NCBI GenBank assembly: GCA_036245525.1
Contig: BTPG01000001.1
Location: 178,954,458-179,018,457, forward strand
Direction: 5' to 3'
DNA from: Semisulcospira habei
Lineage: Eukaryota; Mollusca; Gastropoda; Semisulcospiridae
Length of the DNA: 64,000 bases
Positions within the stretch are counted from its first letter, which is position 1; each line of letters begins with the position of its first letter. Shown here one piece after another: positions 1 through 9,940 of the stretch. Under the pieces are notes generated by a model. The model saw nothing but the letters and a program-made list of their open reading frames with translations, was not told where the DNA came from and made no database searches. Both the position numbers and the translations under genes were made by a program.

Positions 1-359
1 ACGAATCTGTCCAGTTTAAATTTGTTTCATTTTGTATTTTCTGTCTTTTATGGATTTCAGCACCCTCGATCAGCCACTCTCCAAACATGATAGCAGACAT
101 CAAGTTTTTTCTTTCTGTTTCTTGTATTATCTTGTAACCATTAACTAGATACGGTTTCAAGGTTGCCAATGTAAGTCCCAGTAAATTACAGTCGGCTACT
201 TTAATACCAACTGGTAGCGATGTATCTGAAAGATTTTTTTTCTAAATACAAATGGAGATCTTTTGGATCACTCACCTTTTGTTTTTACTTCCTTCAATTA
301 GATCAACCAAATTACCGATTGGTTTTTTTTGGCAATGATTTTGCTGTTCGAAATCCAGG
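1..359. other. Left flank without identifiable gene
   Basis: AT-rich sequence outside the first LINE. The short open frames here have no recognisable motif and no splice context I would defend. It is the host DNA, or an older repeat, into which the RTE-like LINE inserted. The TSD copy starts at 360. Confidence 0.5.
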
Positions 360-384
360 TTGGTTTGCTAATTCAATCATTCAT

Positions 385-1634
385 TCAGTCCTCTTTGCGC
401 CATCTGGTGCTTGAGGCGACGGCAAGGGAGCGCCACTTTTGTCTGTCAGCTACTATTTTGGGTGCTGTTTGCAGAGTAAGGCCTCTGTTCTTGAGCTCTC
501 GCTCCACGGTTCGGCGCCACGTCTCCTTTGACCGCCCACGGTTTCTCTTCCCCTGTGGTGTCCATCTCAGTGCCACCCTTGGTAATAAGTCGGGTGACAT
601 TCTGCAAACGTGGCCTAGCCATCTCCATCTCCATGTGGCGATGGTTTCAGCGATGCTGTCTGCGCCTGCTCTCTTCCGTAGTTCCTCGTTTATAATCATG
701 TTTGGCCAGAAGACCTTCATGATCCGTCGCAGGCACTTGTTCTGGAAGACTTCCAGCTTGCGTTCCGCAGCAGTAGTGGATTTCCAGAACTCTGACCCAT
801 AGAGAAGGACACTCAGCACGTTACTCTTAAAAATACGAAGCTTGGTGTGGATGCTCAGGTTTGTGGTCCTCCAGATGGGTTTCAGCACTGCAAAGGCTTG
901 GCTGGCTTTGCTGATTCTTGTGGTGATCTGCATCTCCCTTGTGCAGTCTCCATCTGTGGTAACCTTGCTGCCCAGGTAAGTGAACTCGTCCACCTCTTGC
1001 AGAGGTTGGTCATTGATGGTGATTGGGTCGCCCACTATGGTGTTCTTCCTCATGACTTGAGTCTTCCTAATGTTGACCCCGAGACCTATGGAGCTTGCTG
1101 AGTGTGTCAACTGTTGTGTCTTCTGTTGCATGTCCTGGTTTCTGCTTGCCAGCAGCCGGATATCATCGGCGTAGTCGAGGTCATCCAGCATTGAGGTCAG
1201 CGTTCACTGAATTCCCTGCCTCCTTCCCTCTGTGGTGCGGCGCATGATCCAATCAATTGCCATTGAGAAGAGGATCGGCGAAAGAATACATCCTTGTTTC
1301 ACTCCGGTTTCCACCTTAAACGGTTCGGTGAGCTGGTTGTTGTGGACGACTCTGCACTCAAAATTCTTGTACAGGGACCTGATGACGTTGACAAGTTCTG
1401 GGGGATTCCATAGTATCGCAGGATTTTCCAAAGGGAGTCTTGATGCAGACTGTCGAAGGCCTTCTCAAAGTCCACAAAGACCACCATTCCATTCGTTAGA
1501 CTGTTCAAGGATCTGTCTCAGGACGAAAATATGGTCAATGCAGGACTTGCCTTTCCTAAAGCCTGCCTGCTCCTGGCGAAGGATGCCATCCACTGCTGTC
1601 GTAATGCGTTCAAGGAGAATGCGGCTGAAGCATA
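385..1634 (-). pseudogene. LINE A reverse transcriptase, C-terminal half
   Basis: Minus-strand frames carry the RT core in order: a fingers segment with QAGFR near 1560, motif A VDFEKAFDS near 1460, motif B GVKQGCILSP near 1285 and motif C YADD near 1165. The C-terminal thumb contains LLYGSE and the WRWRWLGH segment typical of these elements. The frame is broken between the VDFEKAFDS part and the following segment (around 1400-1430), and an in-frame TGA at 1204-1206 lies just before motif C. The product cannot be made intact. It is the direct continuation of the fragment at 14266-16132, separated by the TIR element. Confidence 0.9.
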
Positions 1635-1884
1635 TCATCATAAGCGTCCCAGTAGCCCTTTTGTTGACAGAAATTTCTTAATAGGGACGGCACGCGCCAC
1701 CTCCCATCTGGTTTCACTGAATGTCGGGCCGGAGAGGGGTGGGTTGGGGGTTGGGCGGCCGTAGGTCTCATTACGGGTCAACACTGACCTGTACTGAAAC
1801 ACAACCAGAGCAGTGGCAAATGCACTGACCCAGATCTTTAGTTCACGGCTGCAAAGTCTGGTAACTACTGACTCTGAGACATTC
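1635..1884 (+). repeat. Left TIR of the long-TIR element, outer part
   Basis: Reverse-complement match to 14020-14265 with indels. Shared landmarks are CGTCCCAGTAGCCCTTTTG, the CATCTGGTTTCAC block and the TTTAGTTCACGGCTGCAAAG block. The inner part resumes at 7955 after the nested LINE. Confidence 0.85.
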
Positions 1885-2574
1885 CTCTCCCAAAATTTCG
1901 CCTACCCGGCACCGGCCTCCACGTGGCGTAGGTGGGTAGTCCGCTCAGTCCCTGACTGAGTGGGCTAGCGGACGGGTGCCATCTTTGTCCAGGATTAGGA
2001 CTTGATGTCAGCAGATATGTTGTTCAGCCTTTTCACTGGTCCGGTTTTTAAGGAGCTGTGCTAACCTAGGTCGTACCATGTTGGATTGGTCCTTAAAAAT
2101 ACTCGTGACTTTTTGGTCCTTTGGATCCCAAGTGTTTGCCGTGCTTGGAGACCCGTGTCGGGGGAGAAGAGGATCCTGGTGGCTGAGGTTCCCTTTGGGC
2201 TGCGGCTCACTGGTGCCAACACTCCACTTCGGCCTTGACTTCTACCTAAACGGGAGGCTAGTCGTACCGGCCTAGTCAATCGGCTCTTGTCACGTTGAGC
2301 CCTATCCCACTGTTGACATGCGGGTTGCTATACGGAGCACCATGCTATAGCTTCTGCTGCTGATTAGGTGTTTTACGCCAGTATTCCCCTGCATTCAACG
2401 GTGTGATAGAAGGCGGTGGCTCAAACGGTTCAATCGGGCTTACCCCCTTGAGTATATCTTTCGGGCAGTCTCCATTGTGCGTCGGCTGGAGACCCGCCGA
2501 CAGTTGCACTTTCCCTTGTTGGGCTCGGTGGCGGGCGGGGACCCCCGGGGGATGAATATCTCTACTAATATAAT

Positions 2575-4014
2575 ATGGATAAAACCAAAAAACCAAAACT
2601 AGCACAGAAACGGCGCATAGACACCGACATTGCACATGACAGTGATTCAGACTGTGAGGAAGCGACGCCTCAGGCGTCGGCCGTATGGCCTCGCTTCCTC
2701 ATTGTCCATAGCAAGGTGAAGGAGAAACCAGTTACCAAGCTGCATCCTTTTCTGGTGGGGGAGACCCTCAGGAGCCGTGTTGGCAGGCCTGACGCCTAGC
2801 GCCTCAGGTCTGGTGACTTGCTGGTGGAGTGCCGTACTCGGGCACACTCCAGCGGGCTACTGGGGCTCTCTTCCATCGGAGACACTCCTGTGGAAGTCAC
2901 ACCCCACAAAACTATGAATTCGTCAAGAGGCGTAATCAAAGATCAAGCTTTGGCAGAACTGTCAGAAGATGAACTTGTAAGGAACCTTAAGTCTCAGGGG
3001 GTGACTTGCGTCAGGCGCTTCGCTTCCAAGCGAGGTGGTGGGGAGATCCGTCTCCCTACCATCATCCTGACGTTTGGCACCCCCACCCCTCCTACTACCA
3101 TCTGGGGAGGTTACTACTCCCTGAGAGTGAAAAAGTACGTCCCTCTTCCCCTCCGGTGCTTTAAGTGCCAAAAGTATGGCCATGGGCAGAAGACATGCCG
3201 TCAGGCAGAGGCTTCATGCGCCCGTTGCACTAGGCCCGGACACTCTGCTGAGTCCTGCACAGCCACCCCCCTGTGTGTGAATTGCCAGGGGGCGCATATG
3301 GCTTCGGATAAGAAATGCCCTCGTTGGATATCCGAGTGCAAGATTCAGCATGTGCGTGTGGAGAAGGGGCTGTCCTTTCTGGATGCCAAAAAACTGGTTG
3401 AAGGCCCTGGTGCAGCTGCGGCTGCCCCAACCTCTAACACCTCAGTGTATACTTTTAGTGCAGCGGTGGCAGGCAAGCGCCCCACCAAAGACTTTTCATG
3501 TCAGACCCCAACTTCTTGGTTGGGGGCGGAGCCTCGGCTCCTCTCGCCCCTGGAGAGTAACCCTCCTCCGGTGGTGACAAGGAGCCAGGGAACGCAGAAG
3601 GCGGACACTGCCGGTCCGGTTGTGCCGCCTTCTGTTGCCCCTAAGCCTCAGCCCCCACCCAAACCTGTTAGTCAGTCAACTCCAAAGGCTTCTGGCTCTG
3701 GTCAGCCTTCTAAGGCCGCTAACTCTAGCGGCAGGAACGCTGCCCAGGACCAGAAGTCTAAGAAATCTATGGGACCGCTGTGCGCACGGGCCCAGAAGGG
3801 GAACACAGATGTCCCCCTTCAAAACAAATATGCTGCACTGGAGGAGCGGATGGAGGGAGTGGAAGTTGTTGTTGCTGATGCTGCGGCAGCTCCACCCCCT
3901 TCCTCTCCGAGGAACCAGAGGAGGCCCGGGAGCCGGCCCCCCTCTGTTTCTTCAACTCCTTCCAAGGTAAAGGAAAAAGGGGGGAAAAACTCCTTACCCC
4001 CAGATAAGACTTAA
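2575..4014 (+). pseudogene. LINE copy 1 ORF1 (nucleocapsid-like), in-frame UAG at codon 75
   Basis: ORF1 of the I/Nimb-like LINE encodes an RNA-binding, gag-like protein that would coat the element RNA. The reading frame from ATG 2575 is open to TAG at 2797-2799, then stays open in the same frame to TAA 4012-4014 (about 479 codons in all). After the stop come the conserved middle region and three zinc knuckles: CFKCQKYGHGQKTC, CARCTRPGHSAESC (both C-x2-C-x4-H-x4-C) and a variant CVNCQGAHMASDKKC. A Pro/Ser/Ala-rich, low-complexity C-terminus follows. The same stop is present in copy 2, so it was inherited from a common source. Either a shorter protein is made from a downstream start, or the stop is read through, or the source ORF was already damaged. 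Confidence 0.85.
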
Positions 4015-4016
4015 TC

Positions 4017-7000
4017 ATGGACTCTTTGCTTCAGTGGAATTGTCGTGGTTTTCGAGCTAACTTTGAGGAATTACGTCTTTTAGTCAAGTTCTATAACCCC
4101 TCAGTCATATCTCTTCAGGAGACTTACCTGAAGACTTCTTTCTGACCCTGTGTCTTTTAATGGTTTTAATGTTATACATAAAGGCTCTGATTCGGAGAGG
4201 CGCTCGGGTGGAGCGGCTCTTCTCATTAGTAGCCAAATTTTATGTAGCCTCGTTAGCATCGACACCTGTCTTCAGGCTGTCGCTGCTCGGGTTACCTTAA
4301 AAAAGACCATAACCATATGCAGTATTTACCTGCCACCATCACTGCGGGTCTGTAGCAATGATATTTTTCACTTAGTAGATCAACTGCCCCCTCCCTTTAT
4401 TCTCATGGGGGATTTTAACGGTCATGCTCACCTTTGGGGTAGTGACCACTATGATGGCAGAGGTCAGATGTTAGAAGATGTTTTTTCTCAACTTAACCTA
4501 TGTGTCTTTAACGATGGCTCACCTACATACTCTAACTCAGGTTCCGGATCTAGTTCTGTTCTAGACCTCACTGTGTGTGATCCTTCTCTCATGCTGGACT
4601 TTGACTGGAAGGTTCACGACGACCTGTGTGGTAGTGACCACTTCCCAGTAGTCCTGTCATCGGTCAGCTGTGAGGAGGATTCGCCGGTGGGGCGCTGGAA
4701 TCTCAAGAAAGCTAACTGGTCTCTGTTTGCCTCTCTCTGTCAGTCTCGTCTTACAGAGGAGGTGGTCATGTCAGCTGAAGAACCTGTTTCTTGTTTTACT
4801 TCTATTTTGTTGGAGGTTGCAGGTGAAACCATCCCTAGAACTTCCACATCACTCCCTCGGAAGCCGAGAGTACCATGGTTCAATGAAGAGTGCCGCAAGG
4901 CCCAAACAATGCGCAAATCTGCTCAGCGACGTGCATTTCGTAATCCGTCGCAAGCAAATATTTTAACCTTTAAAAGACAGCGGGCGAAAGCCCGTTATAT
5001 TTTTAAACGTGAACGCCGTGCTTCCTGGAGACGCTTCGTCTCATCTTTATCTTCTAGGACTCCGTCCCAAAAAGTCTGGAAGGCTGTTCGAAGAATTAGG
5101 GGCAGGGGTGGCTCGGCTTCTGTCGGCCATCTTAGAGATGGTGCCAGTTTGGTCACAGATAAAAAGGCTGTGGCCAATTTGCTTGCCTCCACCATTGCCC
5201 ATAATTCTTCAACAGAGCATTATTCACCTTTCTTCCAGAGAGAGAAGGAGAAGCGAGAATCTTGTGCTTGTGATTTTATATCGGATAACTTGGAAGACTA
5301 TAATGCCCCTTTCACGTTTTCAGAATTGCAGCAAGCCATGCAGAAATGTACTGACTCTGCTGCTGGATTAGATACCATCCATTATCAGCTCATAACACAT
5401 CTGCCTGAGGATTCACTCCTTGTACTTCTCAAGGCCTTTAACCATATCTGGATAACCGGTCATTTTCCGCCATCTTGGCGCCAGGCTGTGGTTGTGCCAA
5501 TTCCCAAGCCGGGTAAGGATCCTTCCGACCCGGGCAACTACCGGCCAATAGCTTTGACATCATGTTTATGTAAAACTATGGAACGCTTGGTCAACGCCCG
5601 ACTGGTGTGGCATCTTGAGTCACAGGGTCTCATCACAGACCTCCAGTGCGGTTTCCGGCGCTTCCGTAGTACAACTGACCATCTAGTCCGCTTTGAGTCT
5701 TTTATCCGAGATGCTTTTGTCAACAAGCAGCATGTCTATGCAATTTTCTTTGATCTTGAAAAGGCATATGACACTACCTGGAAGCATGGTATAATGTCTG
5801 ATTTGTCGGACATGGGTTTTAAAGGGCATCTGCCCGTTTTTATTCACAATTTTTTGTCCAACAGGTCGTTCCATGTCCGTGTGGGCTCCACCCTCTCCGA
5901 CTCCTTTGAACAGGAGATGGGTGTCCCGCAGGGCAGTATTCTATCTCCTGTTTTATTTAGCATTAAAATAAATAACATTGTAAAGGCCGTCAAGGATGAT
6001 TCTGAATGCTCTTTGTTTGTGGACGACTTTGCTTTGTGTGCACGAGGTCGAGGACTTGCGTCCCTTGAGAGGCGCTTGCAGCTGTGCGTTGATCGCATCC
6101 AGGGGTGGGTGTCTCTTGATGGATTCAGATTCTCGCCCTCCAAGACAGTCTGTGTGCATTTTACTAACCAGACGAAATTTTTTCCAGAACCTAGCCTGAG
6201 CATTGCTGGAGTGCCAATTAAGGTGGCTGAAGAGGCTAAGTTTTTGGGGGTCATCTTTGACAAAAGATTGACCTTCTGCAACCATGTTAACTACCTTAGA
6301 ACCTCTTGTCGGAAGGCCCTCGACATTCTTCGTGTCGTTGGTCGTACTGACTGGGGTGCAGACCGCATCGTCTTACTTCGACTGTACCGGGCCCTGGTTC
6401 GGTCCAAACTGGATTATGGCTCTGTGGTATATGGCTCGGCTTCCAAGTCTGTTCTGCAGCGTCTGAACACAATTCACCATCAAGGTCTGCGCATATGTCT
6501 GGGAGCCTTCAGGACATCTCCAGTTCCTAGTCTGTATGCAGAGGCAGGGGAGCCTTCTCTCAGGCTCCGCCGCATCCGCCTCATGCTCAGCTACGTTCTG
6601 AAGCTGAAGGCCCATCCAGAAAATCCTGCCTATGATTGTGTTTTTAACCCGTCGTTTGCAGAGATTTACGATGCCCATCCGGGAGCTGTCCGTCCACTTT
6701 CCTTCCGTGTCCGACCTCATCTGCAGGCGGCCGGAGTGGACCTGGACAAAGTTTCGGAATCTCTGCAACACGTCACTCCACCCTGGCTACTACCAGTTCC
6801 TGACATCTTGCTGGACTTGACTGCCCACAAGAAGGATTGTACTCCACCAGCCATATACCAACAGAGCCTCAATGAACTCCTTTCAATTTTTCCTGGCTAT
6901 TGTCGTCTTTATACGGATGGGTCCAAGTCTGAGGATGGAAGAGTGGCTGCGGCTGCAGTGTCCTCTCGCCATCCTAGACGCCCATTTAAGCTCCGTCTCC

Positions 7001-7713
7001 CTGACCATTCCTCTGTATTTAGTGCAGAACTGCAGGCCATTCTGCTGGCACTCAAGCATGCCTATCAGTCTCGGGAAAGGAACTTCCTGATTCTGTCTGA
7101 CTCTCTTTCTGCCCTGCAGGCCCTTCAGGGCGCGGGAACAGACCATCCACTGCTGGTGCAGATTAGAGAGCTCTACGCGGACTTGATGAAGGAATATTAT
7201 GACATCATTTTTATTTGGGTCCCAGGCCATGTGGGCATCGAAGGCAACAGAATCGCAGATTCTGCTGCCAACGGTGCCCGCAGTGACCCTGTCCCTGACA
7301 CACAGACTGTCTATAGTGATTTTAACCCTGTTATTAGTGCGTACATAGCCCGCGAGTGGCAGTCCGATTGGGACAAAGAGGAAGGGAACAAGCTTCATGA
7401 AGCTCTTCCTAAGTTGTCTGACAGTCTACCTTTCCGCTGCGGCAGCCGCCGTGAGGAGACTGTCCTTGCTCGGCTCCACATCGGGCACACATATGTTACG
7501 CACTCTTACTTACTTAAACAGGATGAGCGTCCATGGTGTTTTGCCTGTGATGAGCAGTTTTCTGTTCGACACTTTTTGCTGTATTGTGCTGACCTAATTG
7601 ACACCAGATATAAACACTTCACAGCAGACTCCTTGAAGGTTTTGTTCCGGGATGTTCCCCCGGACAAAATCTTCAATTTTTTTAGAGAATGCAATATTTT
7701 TAACAAGATCTGA
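4017..7713 (+). pseudogene. LINE copy 1 ORF2 (endonuclease-RT-RNase H), frameshifted
   Basis: ORF2 starts at ATG 4017, two bases after the ORF1 stop. A 4-nt insertion near 4137-4143 (CTTCTTTCTGACC here, CTTCTGACC in copy 2) shifts the frame after about 40 codons. The rest is open from 4150 to 7713 (1187 codons). Visible domains are the APE-type endonuclease (GDFNGH near 4410, SDHFPV near 4635), RT (LEKAYDT near 5756, QGSILSP near 5930, active site FVDD at 6016) and RNase H (YTDGS near 6907, SAELQA, LSDSLSAL, RIADSA). A C-terminal C-x2-C-x7-H-x4-C motif is near 7535. Without the shift it would match the 1230-aa ORF2 of copy 2. Confidence 0.95.
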
Positions 7714-7954
7714 GCATTCATAGACTATGTGAATTTTTTTATTTGCCCTTTTTGAGAGTCTGTAGACGTTTCTTTTCCAGACATGTGCGACATTTTAGCC
7801 TGAGATTTTTAATCTATATTTACATCTTGTCTTAAGACCTTGCTTTTAGTCTGGCTGACCAGATTTTTACCCATCCCGCCGTGAGATGGCCTTAGTCGCT
7901 TGCTCGGCGTTAAACCCAAATAACTAACTAACTAACTAACTCTCCCAAAATTTC

Positions 7955-8193
7955 AAACTCAGCCTTTTCACATCGGTAATGCCGACTACTGGCTCCATTG
8001 CTAACGACACAGTCGGACATCTTTGTTTTTAACTCTCGTCAAATGCTTTTCTTTTTATAACGTTTCTTGTGGGTTTTTTATCTATCGCCTATTTCATTCA
8101 AAATGTGATTTTGCAAAATAAACAAAAAGTGATAAAATTTCATTTAAAAATGGACAGCAATTAATGAAATAGTTTTTGTTTTGAGTGTATTTT
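7955..8193 (+). repeat. Left TIR of the long-TIR element, inner part
   Basis: Continues the left TIR after the nested LINE. It matches the reverse complement of about 13605-13985, including the AACTCTCGTCAAATG, ATTTCATTCAAAATGTGA and AGTGTATTTTGGG blocks, where the similarity ends. The right arm has an extra internal duplication of about 130 bp. Confidence 0.85.
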
Positions 8194-8688
8194 GGGCTGA
8201 TGCGGCTTAGTTTCGGAGGGCACTGACGTGGAAATTAGCAAAGTCGTCTCTGGTACACTCTAACTAGGGAACAGAACTAAATGGAATGTACAGGGAGAAT
8301 TTAATCACTGAAGATTTTGGAGTCCACGAAGACTCATATAACCCACCAACACACACGCTGCAGTTTTCCATCCTGCCCACCCCCAGCCCTTTTTTTGCCT
8401 GAGAAGAAATAGATTCACATTAGCCCCTACCAGTCACAGGGGCTCGTGAGATCCTGTCCTGTATGCCAAACGTAATCCACCCCAGATGTTCCTATGAATG
8501 TGGACGCGGTCAGTGTCCAGTAGTGATAGCCACATGGCCCCACATGTGGCCATCATTGCTGGAAACCGATCCGCATCGGATGTTTATACTAACAGCGTGA
8601 AAGGGACTATAGGCCCTAAGCATGAAATAGAAGGAGAGGTGATTTTAATTGTGGCACAGTCTATCCCCTCTTTATTCCATTGGACTGA
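8194..8688. other. Interior of TIR element, no gene seen
   Basis: Unique-looking sequence between the left TIR and the GT microsatellite. Short open frames have no motif, conserved start or splice context. Confidence 0.4.
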
Positions 8689-8692
8689 GTGT

Positions 8693-8745
<53 letters not shown>
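8689..8745. repeat. (GT)n microsatellite
   Basis: Nearly pure GT dinucleotide run with one interruption (GTTTGT) near its start. Confidence 0.98.
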
Positions 8746-8746
<1 letters not shown>

Positions 8747-8791
8747 CACATGCTTATAAAAAATTAGCCAGGCTTTTCTCTGGTGCATTTT

Positions 8792-9711
8792 CCGTATTTC
8801 ATGTTCAATCGCTCCCATTTTCATACCCATGCTGCGGCTGTACTATTTCTGTTGATGTCTGTAAACATATGATATAAATGCAAACGTTTTTCCTTGGGAC
8901 TTGAAAGTGTTTTTGCATGATTCTGCAGGAACAATATCAGGTTGGGAAGGGATACTGATATGGTCCTAAAACTGTGCCATCATTTTAGGTGGTTCAGTTA
9001 TCCGGTAAAGTAATTGTGTGTTGTAGTGTGAAGTGAGTCACATAAATGCCACTAGTCTAAGAGTAATGTGGCTGAATGATAGTGGTTGTGCAATGATATT
9101 GTGTCTGTGGGTGTGTTCAGGTTGATTCTGGCTTTAGCAACAAAAAGAAACCAAACAACAAAAAAAAAAAAACTGAACCCCAGTGTATGGTACTGCGGAA
9201 ATGCAAAGAAGCTGGAGTACACTGAACATAATAAACTGGACTGACAGGGTTTGGCACTAGACGTGGAACTTTTTTCAAATAAAAACTAAGCAACACAACT
9301 TGCATGGTCTTTCAAAGTACTTTATGAGAATAGTGTCATAAATGTGTTCAGAGTTTGGGTGAAAACTGTGCGAGGAAAATACTGAGGTAGATAGCTTTTA
9401 GAGTTGGTCTTGCTGATACTGACGCGGTAAACTTGGTCATTAGGGTTTCTGTTAAATCTAGTGTTTAAAATGTTTTATGTATGTTCATCGGATGCAGTTG
9501 CATGACCTGAACGTTTTGATGCAAGCTAAGTCTAGGTGTTGTGAATGGGAGGAAAATTATTAAATTAAAAAGGTGACCTGAAATTTTTTTTGGAAAAAAA
9601 AATTATAAAAAAAAAAATAAAGTATTTACACCTGCTTTTTAAAGATATCGATAAAAATAGTACAGCCGCAGTATGGGTATGAAAATGGGAGAGATTGAAC
9701 ATAAAATACGG
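8792..9711. repeat. ~75-bp inverted repeat pair flanking ~770 bp
   Basis: The left arm 8792-8872 (CCGTATTTCATGTTCAATCG...) and right arm 9640-9711 match in reverse complement with a few substitutions, including the shared ATACTGCGGCTGTACTATTT-type core. This could be a small TIR element inside the larger one, or two inverted copies of one repeat. There is no coding content between the arms. Confidence 0.75.
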
Positions 9712-9940
9712 ACATGAGAGCCGATAATGTGCTCTTCCCGCGATTTTTTTCAAGGGCGATAACACATGTTTAAATTGGAATACAAAAGTTGTATTTGCAT
9801 TTCTGGACTCAGTACCACATGGGCTATCAAATGGCACCATAAAAAAAAAGACCAAATATGTGCCTTACATACCACGTTAGGGTTATAACCCTAGCTACAA
9901 TCTAACACTAAACATAACGGTAACCCTAACCAAACTTTGG

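Larger units (their letters stand above)
1901..7939 (+). mobile_element. I/Nimb-like LINE, copy 1 (full length)
   Basis: Complete non-LTR retrotransposon of about 6.04 kb: a ~675-bp 5' UTR beginning CCTACCCGGCACC, ORF1 with zinc knuckles, ORF2 with endonuclease, RT and RNase H, a ~205-bp 3' UTR and a tail of five TAAC units. A 15-bp TSD, CTCTCCCAAAATTTC, lies at 1885-1899 and 7940-7954, so the insertion is recent. Copy 2 at 20215-26238 is nearly identical. The RNase H domain, two-ORF layout and TAA-type tail fit the I superfamily (Nimb-like); the exact clade is inferred. This copy is disabled by a 4-nt insertion near the start of ORF2. Confidence 0.95.

Noticed and set aside
4670..7721. Numerous antisense and alternative-frame ORFs within the LINE ORFs (also in copy 2)
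   Set aside because: Shadows of ORF1/ORF2. They are conserved between copies only because the copies are nearly identical.
8498..8767. 89-codon ORF ending in Cys/Val repeats
   Set aside because: Half of it is the GT microsatellite and the rest has no motif.
9875..9935. TTAGGG-like words considered as telomeric sequence
   Set aside because: Only isolated TTAGGGTT/AACCCTA words and a short palindrome, with no tandem telomere array.
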